Part shown: piece after piece, positions 1-11,938 of the stretch
How the letters are laid out: each line of letters starts with the position of its first letter
Numbering within the stretch: the first letter of the stretch is position 1
NCBI RefSeq assembly: GCF_023159225.1
Contig: NC_063172.1
Coordinates: 38,499,332-38,563,331 of the forward strand
DNA length: 64,000 nucleotides
Origin: Perognathus longimembris pacificus
Lineage: Eukaryota > Chordata > Mammalia > Rodentia > Heteromyidae
Reading direction: 5' to 3'
The notes under the pieces: model-generated
Databases searched by the model: none
What the model was told of the DNA's origin: nothing
Seen by the model: only the letters and a program-made list of their open reading frames with translations
Program-made: the position numbers and the translations under genes

Positions 1-890
1 AAAGCTATTGTAAATGGTATTTTTTCATTATTTCCTTTTCTGCCTCTACATTGCTGGTATACAGAGAAGCTGCTGATTTTTTGCGCGTTGATTTTGTATC
101 CTGCTACTTGCCAAAATGGTTTATTAGGTCTAGGAGTTTAGGGACTGATTTTCTGGGTCCTTCAGATATAAGATCATGTCATCTGTGAATAGGCATAGTT
201 TGATTTTTTCTTTGCCAATGTGGATCCATTTGATGTCCTCCTCTTGCCTTATTGCTATGGCTAGGGATTCCAGCACTATGTTGAATAGAAGCAGAGAGAG
301 TGGGCATCCTGTCTTGTTCCTGAGTTTCGGGGAAATGGTTTTAGACTCTCCCCATTTAATATGATATTAGCATTTGGTCTGTTGTATATGGCTTTTATTG
401 TTTTAAAGAATGTTCCCTCTTTTTCTGTTCTCTCCAGGGCTTTTACATGTGCGGGTGTTGTATTTTGTCAAAGGCTTTTTGGGCATCGGCTGAGATGATG
501 ATTTGGTTCTTGGTCTTTGCTCTGTTGATGCGGTGAGTTACGTTTATTGATTTGCGGATGTTGAACCATCCTTGAGTCTGTGGGATAAGCCTTGATCATG
601 ATGTATAATTTTCTTGATCAGTGTATGGATCCTGTTAGCTAATACTTTGTTGAGGAGCTATACATCTGTGTTCATTAGTGATATTGGTCTGTAATTCTCT
701 TTTTTTGTTGCAACTTTGCCTGGTTTGGGGATGAGTATAATATTAGCTTCATAGAATGAATTTGGGATTTCTTCCTCTGTTTCTATTTCGTGGAAGAATT
801 TGAGGAGTATTGGTATTAGCTCCTCACTAACGGTTTTATAGAATTCATTGGTGAATCCGTCTGGGCCTGGACTTTTCTTTGTTGTGAGGT
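1..890 (-). mobile_element. L1 ORF2 fragment (RT domain), left part of an interrupted copy
   Basis: This stretch aligns by eye, minus strand, with the reverse-transcriptase part of ORF2 in the intact L1 of this window (about 19926-20825). It has stops and small indels, so it is a dead copy. The RT active-site codons near 175-190 read FTDD instead of FADD. The copy runs off the left edge, is cut by a nested insertion, and resumes at 1750. Identity as L1 is certain; its outer limit is unknown. Confidence 0.93.
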
Positions 891-1749
891 TCTTTTTTTT
901 TTTTTTTAATTCATTTATTTTTATTTCCGTTTGGGGGTGGGGATCTTAATATACTGATAAAAAATCTGTGTTAATGAGCGTCTTTTATCCAGTGTCACAT
1001 GACTAATAAATTCCTATTGGTCTGTTGGAGGATGTTAGAAGTGTGGGTTTGCCACACCTACACTGAGATTTCTTTTTTTTTTTTTTTCAAATTTTTATTA
1101 TCAAACTGATGTACAGAGAGGTTACAGTTTCATAGGTTAGGCATTGGATACATTTCTTGTACTGTATGTAAGCTTGTCCCTTATACCCCCTTCCCCCTCC
1201 CCCTTACCCTTTCCCCCCTGAGGTGTTCAGTTCACTTACACCAAACAGTTTTGCAAGTATTGCTTTAGTAGTTGTTTGTCTTTTTTTACCCTGTGTCTCT
1301 CAATTTTGGTATTCCCTTTCAATTTCCTAGTTCCAATACCAGTATACACGGTTTCCAATATACTCAGATAAGATTACAGAGATAGTGTAGGTACAACCAC
1401 AGGAAGGGGATACAAGAACATCATCAATAATAGAAGCTACATATACACATGGGACATTGAAAGTAGTCACAACTGTGATATAACAATTGTCTCCATAACA
1501 TGGAGTTCATTTCACTTAGCATAATCTTATGTGTTCATAAGGGTATAGCTATTGGGCCTTGTGATGCTCTGATATCACTTGCCTAAACCTGTACTAATTA
1601 TTCCCAATAAGGGAGACCATAGAGTCCATGTTTCTTTGGGTCTGGCTCACTTCACTTAGTATAATTTTTTCAAAGTCCTTCCACTTCCTTACAAATGGGG
1701 CAATGTCATTCTTTCTGATAGAGGCATAAAATTCCATTGTGTATATGTG
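891..1749 (-). mobile_element. Nested L1 3' end with probable 3' transduction
   Basis: This block sits precisely between two parts of one older L1; the sequence before it ends ggttctt and the sequence after it resumes gattacc, continuous in the intact L1. Read on the minus strand it holds the end of L1 ORF2 and a 3' UTR (1749 down to 1088) and a poly(A) tail (poly-T at 1073-1087). About 165 bp of non-L1 sequence follows (1072-908), carrying AATAAA signals (TTTATT at 914-919 and 920-925), and then a second poly(A) tail (893-907). Two tails with a non-L1 segment between them are the mark of a 3' transduction. No target-site duplication is visible. Confidence 0.75.
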
Positions 1750-2556
1750 ATTACCTCCTGTATCTTGCTGTAAATTATTGGTCTATTTAGTTGATTTATT
1801 TCTTCTTGATTCAGTTTGGGCAGTTTATACTTCTCTAAGAATTGATCCATTTCTGTAAAATTTTTGTTCTTTAGTGAATTAAGGTTCTTATGATTGTTTG
1901 AATATCCATGTATTTGTTGTAATTTTTCCAGTGGAGTGCCTGATCTTAAGGATATCACTCTCTTCTTTTTTGTAAGTCTTGCAAGGAGTCTGTCAATTCT
2001 ATTTATTTTCTCAAAGAACCAGCTTTTAGTTTTATTTATTTGTTGAATGGTCTCTCTAGTCTCAATCAGATTTATCTCTTCTTTAATCTTTGTGATCTCT
2101 CCTCCTAGTCGTTTTAGATTCAATTTTTTCTTGTTTCTCCAGATGTTTTAGCTGCATCATGAGGTTATTTACCTGTTCTGATTCCATTCTTTCAATGTTT
2201 GTGCTGAGGGCAATGATCTTGCCCCTCAGCACTGCCTTTGCTGTATCCCATAAGTTTCTTTGTGATGTATTTTCATTGGTGTTGTGGCTTATGAATTAGT
2301 TAATTTTGTCCTTAATTTTCTCTGTGACACAAGTATTTAGATAACAGTGAGGGGTTTAGCCTCCAAGTATTTGTGTAGTTTCTGTGGTATCCTTTGTTAT
2401 TGAGGGTTACCTTGATTCCACTGTGATCAGATAGAGTACATGGGATAATGTAAATACTCTTGTGTTTGCTGAGGTTCTTTGTGTGGACTATGACATGATC
2501 TATTTTGGAGTCTGTTCCATGGGCTGCTGAGAAGGATGTGTATTGGGTCTCCGTAG
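1750..2556 (-). mobile_element. L1 ORF2 fragment, continuation of the interrupted copy
   Basis: The older L1 resumes here and runs through the linker and most of the endonuclease region of ORF2 (minus strand), matching about 20825-21655 of the intact L1. A 144-codon ORF remnant spans 1689-2123 and includes the SWFFEKI motif. The match stops at the codons for the FSAAH region near 2540 and gives way to a different L1 piece. Confidence 0.9.
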
Positions 2557-2657
2557 GGTGAAAAACTCAATGTTGTTTTGATTTGCAAGCCTTTTATGGC
2601 CAGTGATGTAGAGCACTTCTTCATGTGTCTCTTGGCCATTCTCATTTCCTCTTCAGA
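2557..2657 (-). mobile_element. L1 ORF2 C-terminal fragment (older subfamily)
   Basis: About 100 bp on the minus strand encodes the [14 protein letters not shown] and QIKTT region of ORF2, as in the degraded L1 at 63420-63490. It abuts an oppositely oriented piece of the same subfamily at about 2657. This could be the 3' part of an inverted L1 whose tail was lost. Confidence 0.8.
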
Positions 2658-3155
2658 GACTTTAAAACTCCACTGTCATCTCTGGACAGATCAACACACC
2701 AAAAACTGAGCAAAGAAACCTCAGAACTAAACAACTGCATAGACCAGCTTGACTTAACCGACATCTATAGAATATTCCATCCAGTAACACCAGAATATAC
2801 ATTCTTTTCAGCAGCACATGGAACATTTTCCAAAATAGATCACATCTTAATGCACAAAGAAAATGTGCGCAAATTCAGAAGTATCGAAATCATTCCCTGC
2901 ATTCTCTCAGACCACAATCGAATAAAATTAGAGTTCAAACAGTCACCACAGAAAACCCTACAATTCATGGAGACTAAACAACACATTGCTGAGGCAGCAG
3001 TGGGTCATTGAAGAAATTAGAACAGAAATTCAAATGTTCATGGAATTAAACCAAGATGAGCACACAAAGTACCAGCTCTTTTGCGACACAGAAAAGTCAG
3101 TACTCAGAGGAAAATTTATGTCTATGAATGTCTATATCAACAAACTGGAGACATG
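2658..3155 (+). mobile_element. L1 ORF2 endonuclease fragment, inverted relative to its neighbour
   Basis: Plus-strand sequence encodes the second half of an L1 endonuclease domain. Recognisable pieces are LNNCIDQLDLTDIYRIFHP, FSAAHG, SKIDHI (catalytic Asp) and LSDHN (catalytic His). It closely matches 60590-61085 of the right-hand L1. The endonuclease Asn-Asp strand at its start is damaged. Similarity fades near 3155 with no poly(A) tail. Confidence 0.85.
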
Positions 3156-3627
3156 AATTAAACAACTGTTCAGATAATTTTGAAGGTCCCCAAAACAATC
3201 CAAATGCATATGTCCTATTATAGAATAGAATAAGGTGAGCATGCTCTTGAGAGTTGTAGTGAGTTATTATGCCCAAAATATTTATATTATAGATAAGTGA
3301 ATAATAACTGGAAGAAAATATAAAGAATTAAATTCTCTCTTCTTTTACAAAAGCAAAAGCCCACCATTATCCACTTCCTCAATAAAATTTGAGTGTGCAA
3401 TATGACAACTTATAATTCTTTTCACATTTTTCAATAATTTTCTAATTTTCCTTGAATTTTTTTTAGTTTAACACTGTCTAAAAATAGTCCCCTCTTCATT
3501 CAGCTCATAAGAATGTCCAAAGAGTATCTCTGCACACAGTCATCATCAAAATCAGTTGGTTCAATGGGTTACAGTTCCTAGGCGGTAAATTGCTTCTTTA
3601 TTTCAATAAGTCATCTTTATTTTTGGA
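3156..3627. other. AT-rich unassigned spacer
   Basis: No coding potential or recognisable repeat is visible here. Confidence 0.5.
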
Positions 3628-3718
3628 AGTAACAAGTTGAACAAGAAATGTACTCACTGCCTTACACATGAATCTGTAACCACTCTGTACTACTCTTGGA
3701 CAATAAAGAAAAAAATAT
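3628..3718 (+). mobile_element. Very short 5'-truncated L1 3' end
   Basis: About 90 bp match the terminal L1 3' UTR seen elsewhere in the window: gtaacaag, then the aaatgtactcactgcctta block, ctgtaacc, and a closing gacaataaag. The poly(A) signal variant AATAAA is present. No clear target duplication was found. Confidence 0.7.
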
Positions 3719-5349
3719 TCATGTTTGATTGCATCAATTCCGAGCACTGTTTGTATATAGGCAGATTCAAAGGATGAAAATGTCTTCTCTACTAGAGTCA
3801 GAGAGGGACATGATGAATATGTATGAGTAAAAACTTTCTATAAATCTGTGCTTGTGTGAGTGACAGAAAGCAAGAGTCTGACAGAAATATGTAACAAAAT
3901 TAAAAATAAAGAAGTATATTGAAAGGAGACCCACTGGTTAACAAGAGAATTTTAAAAATTGCTCTTGGTAAGCAGCCCAATTCTACATGAAGAACCACAG
4001 TCAGCTACAACACACTAGAGATTAGAAGGCTTCTATAGAATACTGTGTCAGCCTTTTTCTCTTATTGTCTGTTGTTAGGAATGAACCTACCACTGTGCTA
4101 AGACTTCTGGAGAAATCCCAGCATATGCTATTGTAACCATTATGGCATTTAACATCTGTCAAAGGAGAACTCACATTGCAAAGATCTTGGTTGGAAACTT
4201 AGAAGTAGACTTTGGTCTCTATGGTAAAAGAATTAGAAATCCATTGTGGGTGGATAGCCAGACAAACTGTCTTGAGAGATTTTGGACATCTTTAATGCAA
4301 CATCTCTGATTTTTTGATAAAAAAATAGTCTGCTCTTTTAAAAAATGTGTAATGGAAAATTTTAGAAGACTGGAATTTTCAGAACATTGAACCCGTTCTT
4401 GTGGTGCTTTTGAACTGTGATGATACAATGTGAACTCACAGTTTATGCTTGTTGATCTCCAAGTAGGAGTGGAGGGAGTGGTCCTGACTTTCTGAGCCAG
4501 AGTTAATATTTATGATCACTATAATCTGATTACAATATGGAAGTGTGGCTGATTTTAAACACAAGCAAAAATAGTCTTTTCAGTGAGAAAGAAAAAGGCA
4601 TAAGTTGAAGGAGAACAAGTAAATAAACACAAAGGAGCTTAGTATTTCTTGATGAAATTGAAAGCAAATCTCTTTCAACAACACTAAAGTAGCTAGGACA
4701 ATAAACAAACAGCTGATTAACTTGGAAAAATATTGTGGATCCAAATAACATAAAGATCTTGCTTCTCATTACACTTTCTTGTGTTGCTAACCTATTCCCA
4801 GTCTGCAGCTGTCTTTGTGGTGCAATGATTCCAGGCTGTTTTCATTACAATGCACAACTTGATACATATTAGATGAGTTTTACAACTTCCCACAGTGTGT
4901 GTCAATCCCTGGGGTTACACAGCCTCAGCCTCTTCAGAAGTGAGAAGTCTCTATTTTCACCACATATCATCCAAATTCCCAGCACTGAATAAAATGGTAC
5001 AATCTGCATTGTCCCTCAGGAGTTCCAAATACTCTCTGTAAAGTGTTATAAATCTTATTCATTTGCTCTGATTCGGGTACATGCTACAGATGCTCAGGCT
5101 ATGAGCTTTATGAAGTATTTTCTTGAGCCTCATGACCATTTCTTAGATCTTAAAAGTGGAGAGATACTACATATTAAAAATGGTAGGTCTGTCCATGAGT
5201 ATTGCAAAATCCACAATCTTTAAAATGTTCTAGGTTACAAAAAGCACTAGAATTAAAATATATACCATCATACAGCATATATTCTATGTCGACATTTTCC
5301 TAATAAAAGAGAAGCCAAATACATTTTGAAAGAAGTTTCATTCATCTCT
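3719..5349. other. Non-coding spacer, possible MIR relic at about 5100-5175
   Basis: AT-rich sequence without a supported gene. Around 5100-5175 a cttgagcctcatgacc stretch followed by a purine-rich block resembles the conserved part of a MIR SINE (plus strand), but it is too diverged to be sure. The remainder shows nothing I can assign. Confidence 0.45.
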
Positions 5350-5795
5350 GTGACATATGAAACTGAAGTTAAATGTTAAGTGAAATGAAATCCAAGTTAT
5401 GGAAATAAGTGGTTTATCATTGTCATTGTTATTTTCAACCTGCCATGTGAAATTATGCCATTTATTTTTGTCTTTCTTCACTAGGTTTTTACCCCTGGTG
5501 TCCCTGTTACTGATTGTGGTACCCTGGGTATATATGTTTATTGGAACTAGAGAAGGGAAAGGGAACATTAAAATGGAGAGACAGCGGATAAAAGATTAAC
5601 CAATGCAACAGCAATACTTACAAAATGATATGCTGCAAACCAACTGTATGACTCATGGGAGGGAAGGGAAATGGGGAGGGGGAAGGAAGGAGAAAATTGA
5701 GGGAGGAGGTAACAAGTTGGATAAGAAATGTACTCACTGCCTTACGTATGAAACTGTAATGCCTCTGTACATCATTTTGACAATAAATAAATTGA
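5350..5795 (+). mobile_element. 5'-truncated L1 3' UTR
   Basis: The stretch follows the same order as the L1 3' UTR at 47385-47830: aagtgaaatgaa, ccaagttatggaaat, a purine-rich gggagggaaggg tract, the tgtactcactgcctta block and a final gacaataaat. It carries AATAAA and an A-rich end. The 5' edge is approximate. Confidence 0.85.
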
Positions 5796-6681
5796 AAAGA
5801 AAGAAGCCTCAAGTATGTGATGGATTGGTACAGTTAATGTGCACAACTAAGAATTTCTTTTTTTATTTGAATGGACCTGCAAATCCCTTTGGAGTAGACA
5901 ACAAGAAAAGTGAATGAAATCAATGTATTGATTTAAATTCAACCTGTTCCTTACACTTGAGTAGGTGATCACTCAAAGAACAGTGAGAATTATGTAACCA
6001 TTTCCAAAACAAATAAAAAGTAACCATGGGCACCAAACAGCTGCCAGTGAACAAATGTGAAAATACTTATTAAGAATAAAAAAGAAGCAAAGATCTCATT
6101 GTTCCAGGGAAGGTTGCTTGCTTAACAATTAGATGTCAAAAAAAAGCCCAAGTCTAACCTGAGTATGATCATGGAAGTCAGTGTTGACCTGCCAGATGTT
6201 TCTACATCTGGGATACATCTGTTTAAACAGGACTACTGGAGGGTCTGCAAAGAATAAGGCTCAACTAAAAATGTACACTCTTTGTACAATGTTGGCTCTG
6301 TCATGAGAGAAACTTAATATCCCAACTTATTGAAAGTCCCCAATTCAACACTTATTTGTAAAGAGTATATTTTGAAAATATAACAATGTGCCATACGTCT
6401 AATCAAACTAGATGCATGTGTTACACAAATGAAAACAAGTAGATCATTTAAAATATGCATTATGAAATAACGAGTTAAGTAAATGAATTGATGCTAGAAC
6501 TCTGGAGGTTAAATTTTAATACTAGTTTGCTTTTATCAGGTAGTCTTTAGGAATCATGTAAATTGGAACATCACAAGGTAGGGTGTATATTACAATGAGG
6601 TGTAAAGTGAAACTCTGTTACTATTCATTTAGGAAATATCTCCTTTAGAAATTAAAATAAATTCTTACTAGTGAGTTGAAA
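5796..6681. other. AT-rich unassigned spacer
   Basis: Nothing recognisable as a gene or repeat apart from scattered A-runs. Confidence 0.5.
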
Positions 6682-6693
6682 ATTAAAAGAGCA

Positions 6694-6954
6694 GGAGCTG
6701 GGAATATGACCAAGTGGTAGAGTGCCTGCCTTGCATACATGAAGCCCTGGGTTTAATTCCTCAGCACCACATATATAGAAATATGCCAGAAGTGGTGTTG
6801 TGGCTCAAGTGGTAGAGTGCTAGACAGGGACAGTACTCAGGTCCTGAGTTCAAGGCCCAGGACTGGAAAAAAGAAGAAGGAGAAGAGGAAAAAGAAGAAG
6901 AAGAAGAAGAAGAAGAAGAAGAAGAAGAAGAAGAAGAAGAAGAAGAAGAAGAAG
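6694..6954 (+). mobile_element. IDL-Geo dimeric SINE with expanded GAA tail
   Basis: The left monomer is ID/tRNA-Ala-like, starting gagctgggaatatgac and carrying a B-box-like gggtttaattcc. The right monomer follows (gccagaagtggtgttgtgg to caaggcccaggactgg). Part of the right monomer after tagtgctag is missing. The A-rich tail has become a pure GAA repeat. A 12-bp duplication, attaaaagagca, flanks the element at 6682-6693 and 6955-6966. Confidence 0.92.
6892..6954. repeat. (GAA)n/(TTC)n microsatellite, about 21 units
   Basis: About 63 bp of perfect AAG period-3 repeat follows an impure purine stretch at 6870-6891. It lies between the SINE right monomer and its target duplication, so it arose by expansion of the SINE tail. 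On the minus strand it produces a meaningless poly-Phe reading frame. Confidence 0.95.
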
Positions 6955-6966
6955 ATTAAAAGAGCA

Positions 6967-9900
6967 AAGAAAAATGATAAACCCAAATGATATTGTTTAC
7001 TGCCTGAATGAAGTAATTTATTCAAAGCAATTAACATTCCATATGCAAACGGCAAAAACATCTACCTTCAAAGTGCAATTAGAATTGCATATTCAGTGAA
7101 TTCATTCAAGTATTGCTGACACCAATTGGCCACTATAGTTTTAAGAGAGGAAAGCACAGCTGTACAAATCTTAAGTCTTATTTTATACTGGTTAGTTCTT
7201 GAAACACACTTTGTGATTATATCATATCTATTTCTCATTTAGTCATTACTTTGATTTTCAAATATCTAAAGAAAATCTATTAAGAATTTTTCCCAACTTG
7301 AAACTTTTGTAGTCTCCATCTGTACATTTTATAGTGGAATCCTGGAAGAGCCCAGTCTCTTCCCTCCAGACTTGAGGCTTTATGCCCAATGTCAAATTGC
7401 TGTTTTCATAACTGATCTGGGAAAAAACTTCATTTAAAACTCTAATAATATTACTTGCATTGTTTCAGACTTTCTTGTAATTGCTTAAGTTTTATTCATT
7501 CCAAACCTTTCAAGGCACACAGCACATTTGAGGATTCTTTACTTTCTGTGACTAGGAATGTTTATTGTCCTCAATGTGTCTAGAAAAATCTACTTATATT
7601 TATTCATTTCATCTGTTTTATGTTATTATCTGTTATCTACAGTCGGTAAGTATAATATTTTGCTGCATTTTTCTTTATTTGTTACCTGTTTTGGTCATTA
7701 GTTCTTTGACAAGTATCAGTATGGAGACTAGAAAAGGATACACAAGTATGAATTACATATAAAAGTTAAGAAATAAAAAAGTAAGTCTTTTAGTACTAAA
7801 GTATATAACAATGGAGAAATTATTGTAGATGTGTTCTGAGTTTAGAAAATTGTATGAAATGCAATATGAATTCAATGTATCATCAATTCCATAGCTAGAA
7901 TTCAATACATTATAGGAAAAAGAAAATCAAAATGAACATACATAAAGAGGAAAAGATTTTTCATTTAGGAGGAAGTACTTTTGGAATTAGCATTCAAGAC
8001 CTTATGATTGTTAGACAGATATTCTCCCACTTGAAGCTACAATCCCAAACCATTTTATTTTATTCAGACAGGGTCTGCCCTTAGGCTATAATTATACTGA
8101 TGTTTGTCTCTTGTAGAAATAGGTTTATAGACATGTCCTTCTGCAGCCAGCTCATGGCAATAATTTTCAAAACTAAGCTAATTTGAGTTACCATGTGACA
8201 ATTGATAGATATCACTAGAAATCCCTAATAGTTGAAGAGTGTAACCAATCAAATGAAAGAAAAATATTCAACTTAGCTTTAGAAAACTGAGCGATTGTTG
8301 GAGTATTGTTTTCTTGTATGTGAATAATTTGATGTCTATTTTGGCTTCATAGAATTTCAATTGATGTGACTTAAGACTGTTATTTAGGAAAAATGAGAAA
8401 CTCCTGCCAACTACGTAAGTTATACTGTTGAAAACATACTTTTAGGACACTGAGACAGCCAATCCAACTTATTTGAGGATTTTTAATTAAATATTTTAAA
8501 GTGGGGAAAAGAAAGATCAACTGAGTGCTGACTATAAGGCAGAGAGTGACAGTGTTGGAAATCTTGGTAAAATCACTACAAAAGCAATATACTCTATTCT
8601 TTTATGAATCTGGAAGTCCAGAGAAGAAGTTACTAAAATATAAGTAATAAACTCTCATAATAGTGCAGCCTTACAATTATAAGGAAACTCTTTGCAGGAC
8701 GTGGACTATTGCACATGGTATTCAAATACTTTAGTTTCTCATTTATCAACTAGATAATAATAGTCTGCTACCAAATAATCTACACAATGATGTTATTTGG
8801 TAGCATATTCCCACTGCTTAACTCGTAGCCCGGAAGGAATTTTGCATACTTCATTATCTAGTTATCACACACTGAAATAAGATATTATTGTTTTATTCAC
8901 AATCTGTTGGCTCATTTGCATTAATTTATGATGAAGAAAAAAATCCTAAACTTCCTCCTTGTGCACATTTAAAAAGCCTTACACCAAACTATATTTCCTG
9001 TTAGTGGACCACAAAATGTTTTAGGGTTTCTATTTATGGATTTTGTTTAATTTAAAATGCCAAGGTAAAGTAGTTTTAATAGGAAAGAATGTGTCTTGGT
9101 ATAGACCTAGAATCAAATCTAGATTTACATCCAGAATTATATTCTTTGGACAACCAACACATTTAATTTTAACAATAAAAGATTACAACATCGTTTTAAG
9201 TATATAAATGGGACATAACATGAGAAGGTGTAGATTATGTACCATGAAAAACATTGTGATTATTTGGAAAGATAAATTGTCACCCGATTTATACAAGATA
9301 ATTCTTATGTGTTTCTTCCTATTTTCAGATCTGCCTGTGTCACAGAACTATCAGTTTTCAAAGGATTTTGTTTTTTCAGACAGAATTTTATAGAGGATAA
9401 AGACAATGCCTTCCTGTAAGTCAGAGTCAGATTTGTTTGCTGACCAGAATAATATATGTCTCCCTGTGGGAAAAAGATGGGACAGATTTGGTAGCAAATC
9501 CTTAATATACTGGTATTTCATAAGCTCAGGGTCTTTTAACTTGACATAAACTCATTCGGTATAGGTACTTACCTGGGCTTTTCCATATTGTTCCTGTGGG
9601 CTTTGTAGAGGTAAGGGAAATATGAAACTCACACTGCCTGGCATGCTACATGTAATAAAGTCCTTGGTGTCTGACTCCTGAATCTTGTCTACTTCCAGCA
9701 GCTGGGAAACAGTAACATACTTAGCTTATTTCTTCGCTTATTAAAAGAAAAGAAATAAAGCAGATCTTTGATGGGTTTTAGCAACATCTATTTTAATAAA
9801 AGTTAATACTATGAAATTAAGTAATAATAGGCATAATTTACTCATGGATTACTCCATTACTGGTTTTCAGACTTTCTCAATTGTTACTGAAACAATTGAA

Positions 9901-11159
9901 TATGACTGTTTCGATCCATGTACAGGAGAACGAGCAGCGCAAATCCAGAATACAAATACTTATAAATGTTTATACTCATTTTCTAATATTAATGCTTCTT
10001 GATACCAAAAGTATGGAAAACATCTGCTAATTAAAATGTTTAAACAAATATATACTAAATTAAAATGTTCAGAATTTGAGGATAATATTCCATAGTTAAA
10101 GTCAATTTGTGTCAAGAAACACAAAGAACACTTATATTAGACAATCTATTTTGTCAAACTCCCATGATGAACTTTTATATTTGTGCTTCTTAAGGTAAGT
10201 TTAATCACAGTTCTATTGGTATGAAAGTATGACATATTTTTAAGTGATTTATGAATAAATTAATATATTTCTATCTGTAGATATAATATGAACTCTCAAA
10301 ACTTCAAGACAATTATATTTGAGCACAGCTAAAAATGTGTACTTAGCAGTAAATACTTACCTATACCAGAAAGGAAAGGAGTTAAGCTATCTTTGCCTCT
10401 TTATTTTGCCAAAATCTAAGCTAAGATCTCCCTCTGAGGACTTGTTCATATTGGATGACTACTTTCCTTCATATACTTATATTTAAGCTTTTATATTTGA
10501 CCAAAGACTCTATGGTTTAGCAAGAGAAGAGCTTGGACATAATATGGGAACACATGACCATGGATATTTACTAATTGTGCTGAGAAAGGCCTCTCTTGTC
10601 TTCTGGGAGATGGACCTGCACTAGAGTAGAGAAATTACAGAATGATCACTGGAAAAAAAGTTGAATGATGATTCCTACATTAATAGTCTATTTATCATAT
10701 GTGGACTGGATCTTCATGAAGTTAGACTTTGTGTATAGTCCTGGCACGAGTGTATCTTGTCATATTTCATAAAAGAGGAGTGAGCCACATTTTAATGGGC
10801 TCTTTAAATCTAAAAATCATGTTATGTGTTCTATGCAAAACTGACTTAAATTCTAACTTGCTTGCTAGTTGGTTAACTTTAAAAATGAAACATTTTATTT
10901 AAAACTAGTCATTAAGGACTGTTTGTCATTTTCAGATATATTTCTGTTACTCAGAAACAACATGTCAAGTTCCACTGTAACATTGTTTAACAGTCTTTGG
11001 ATAACTAAAAGGGGGGGTACATCATTAATTAATCACTTATTAAATGCTTTGTGAAGCACAAAGTGCTTGTTGTAGGACAGGTATTTAAAAGAATAATTAT
11101 TGGTATATATAATACACCAGGTAAACTTTCAATTATTTTTTGTAAATTACTGGTAAGTT
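6967..11159. other. Long AT-rich non-coding region
   Basis: Roughly 4.2 kb without a supported exon; the open frames are short (up to about 65 codons) and lack recognisable motifs. A perfect 13-bp inverted repeat occurs at 8766-8805. No young SINE or L1 end was recognised. Confidence 0.5.
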
Positions 11160-11275
11160 AAATAACATCCTAGTTTTATAAACAAGTCCTTGTAGCAGTC
11201 AAGCAACAACTAGAGAAGGCATTGGGATCAACTGACTCAGACTATGCCCACATCCATTATGCTACACTGTGTGTA
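11160..11275 (-). repeat. Probable MIR SINE relic
   Basis: On the minus-orientation MIR pattern, cctagttttataaac corresponds to the conserved tttacagatgag region. The gactcagactatgccc and attatgctacactgtg words match the typical gactccaaagcccatg and actatgctacac end. It is heavily diverged, consistent with an ancient mammalian SINE. This is based on remembered consensus only. Confidence 0.5.
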
Positions 11276-11922
11276 AGAATAAGAGGCAAATTACTGATAG
11301 TAACATTGTAGTGACTCCAATGTTATTCAAGCAAATAATTACATTAGCTATTGAGGAGTGTAATCATAGAATATGAAGTACATGGACAAAGGATTTTATT
11401 CACTGAAAAGTCAATTCTCAAAGGTGAAATATACTAATTATCAATATGTAGTACAAATCACACCTATCCATATTATCTATATGAAGAGGGATGTTCTAAT
11501 TATATTTCCATATGCTCTTTTACAGAAACAACTGCATGCTAAAAGTTGTTAATGGGAATATTCAAGTTTAAAAAGTATTAAAACAAACAATAGTAATGTC
11601 TCAATGGCCAATGGATTGAAAGTACAGTTAAGTGGTATTATATTTGGAATAACTCGAAGTAGAAAATTACAGCAAAGAAATGTCTACAGCACTTGGAGAT
11701 AAAAGATACCTTTCATTTTAATGATTGAGACTTATATTAAATTTGATTTTTATGGGGATAATGGAAGAAAGAAGAGGACACTACAACTTGATTGAAAAAT
11801 ATTTACAATATGCTAAAAGGAAAAATCTTGAATTTCATACTCCAGAACTGTCATTCATTAAAAGAAGAAAAATGAGGCTTTTTTGAGAAAAGCAGAAATT
11901 TACTCATCAAAAAGACACCAAT
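11276..11922. other. AT-rich unassigned spacer
   Basis: No gene or repeat recognised. Confidence 0.5.
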
Positions 11923-11938
11923 AAAAGAAATTGAAAGA

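Noticed and set aside
5603..5917. 104-codon plus-strand open frame
   Set aside because: It overlaps the purine-rich part of an L1 3' UTR.
6892..6954. CRISPR-like regular repeat
   Set aside because: It is a pure triplet microsatellite without spacers, in a mammalian genome.
6837..7061. Minus-strand ORF with poly-Phe
   Set aside because: It is a translation of the GAA/TTC microsatellite.
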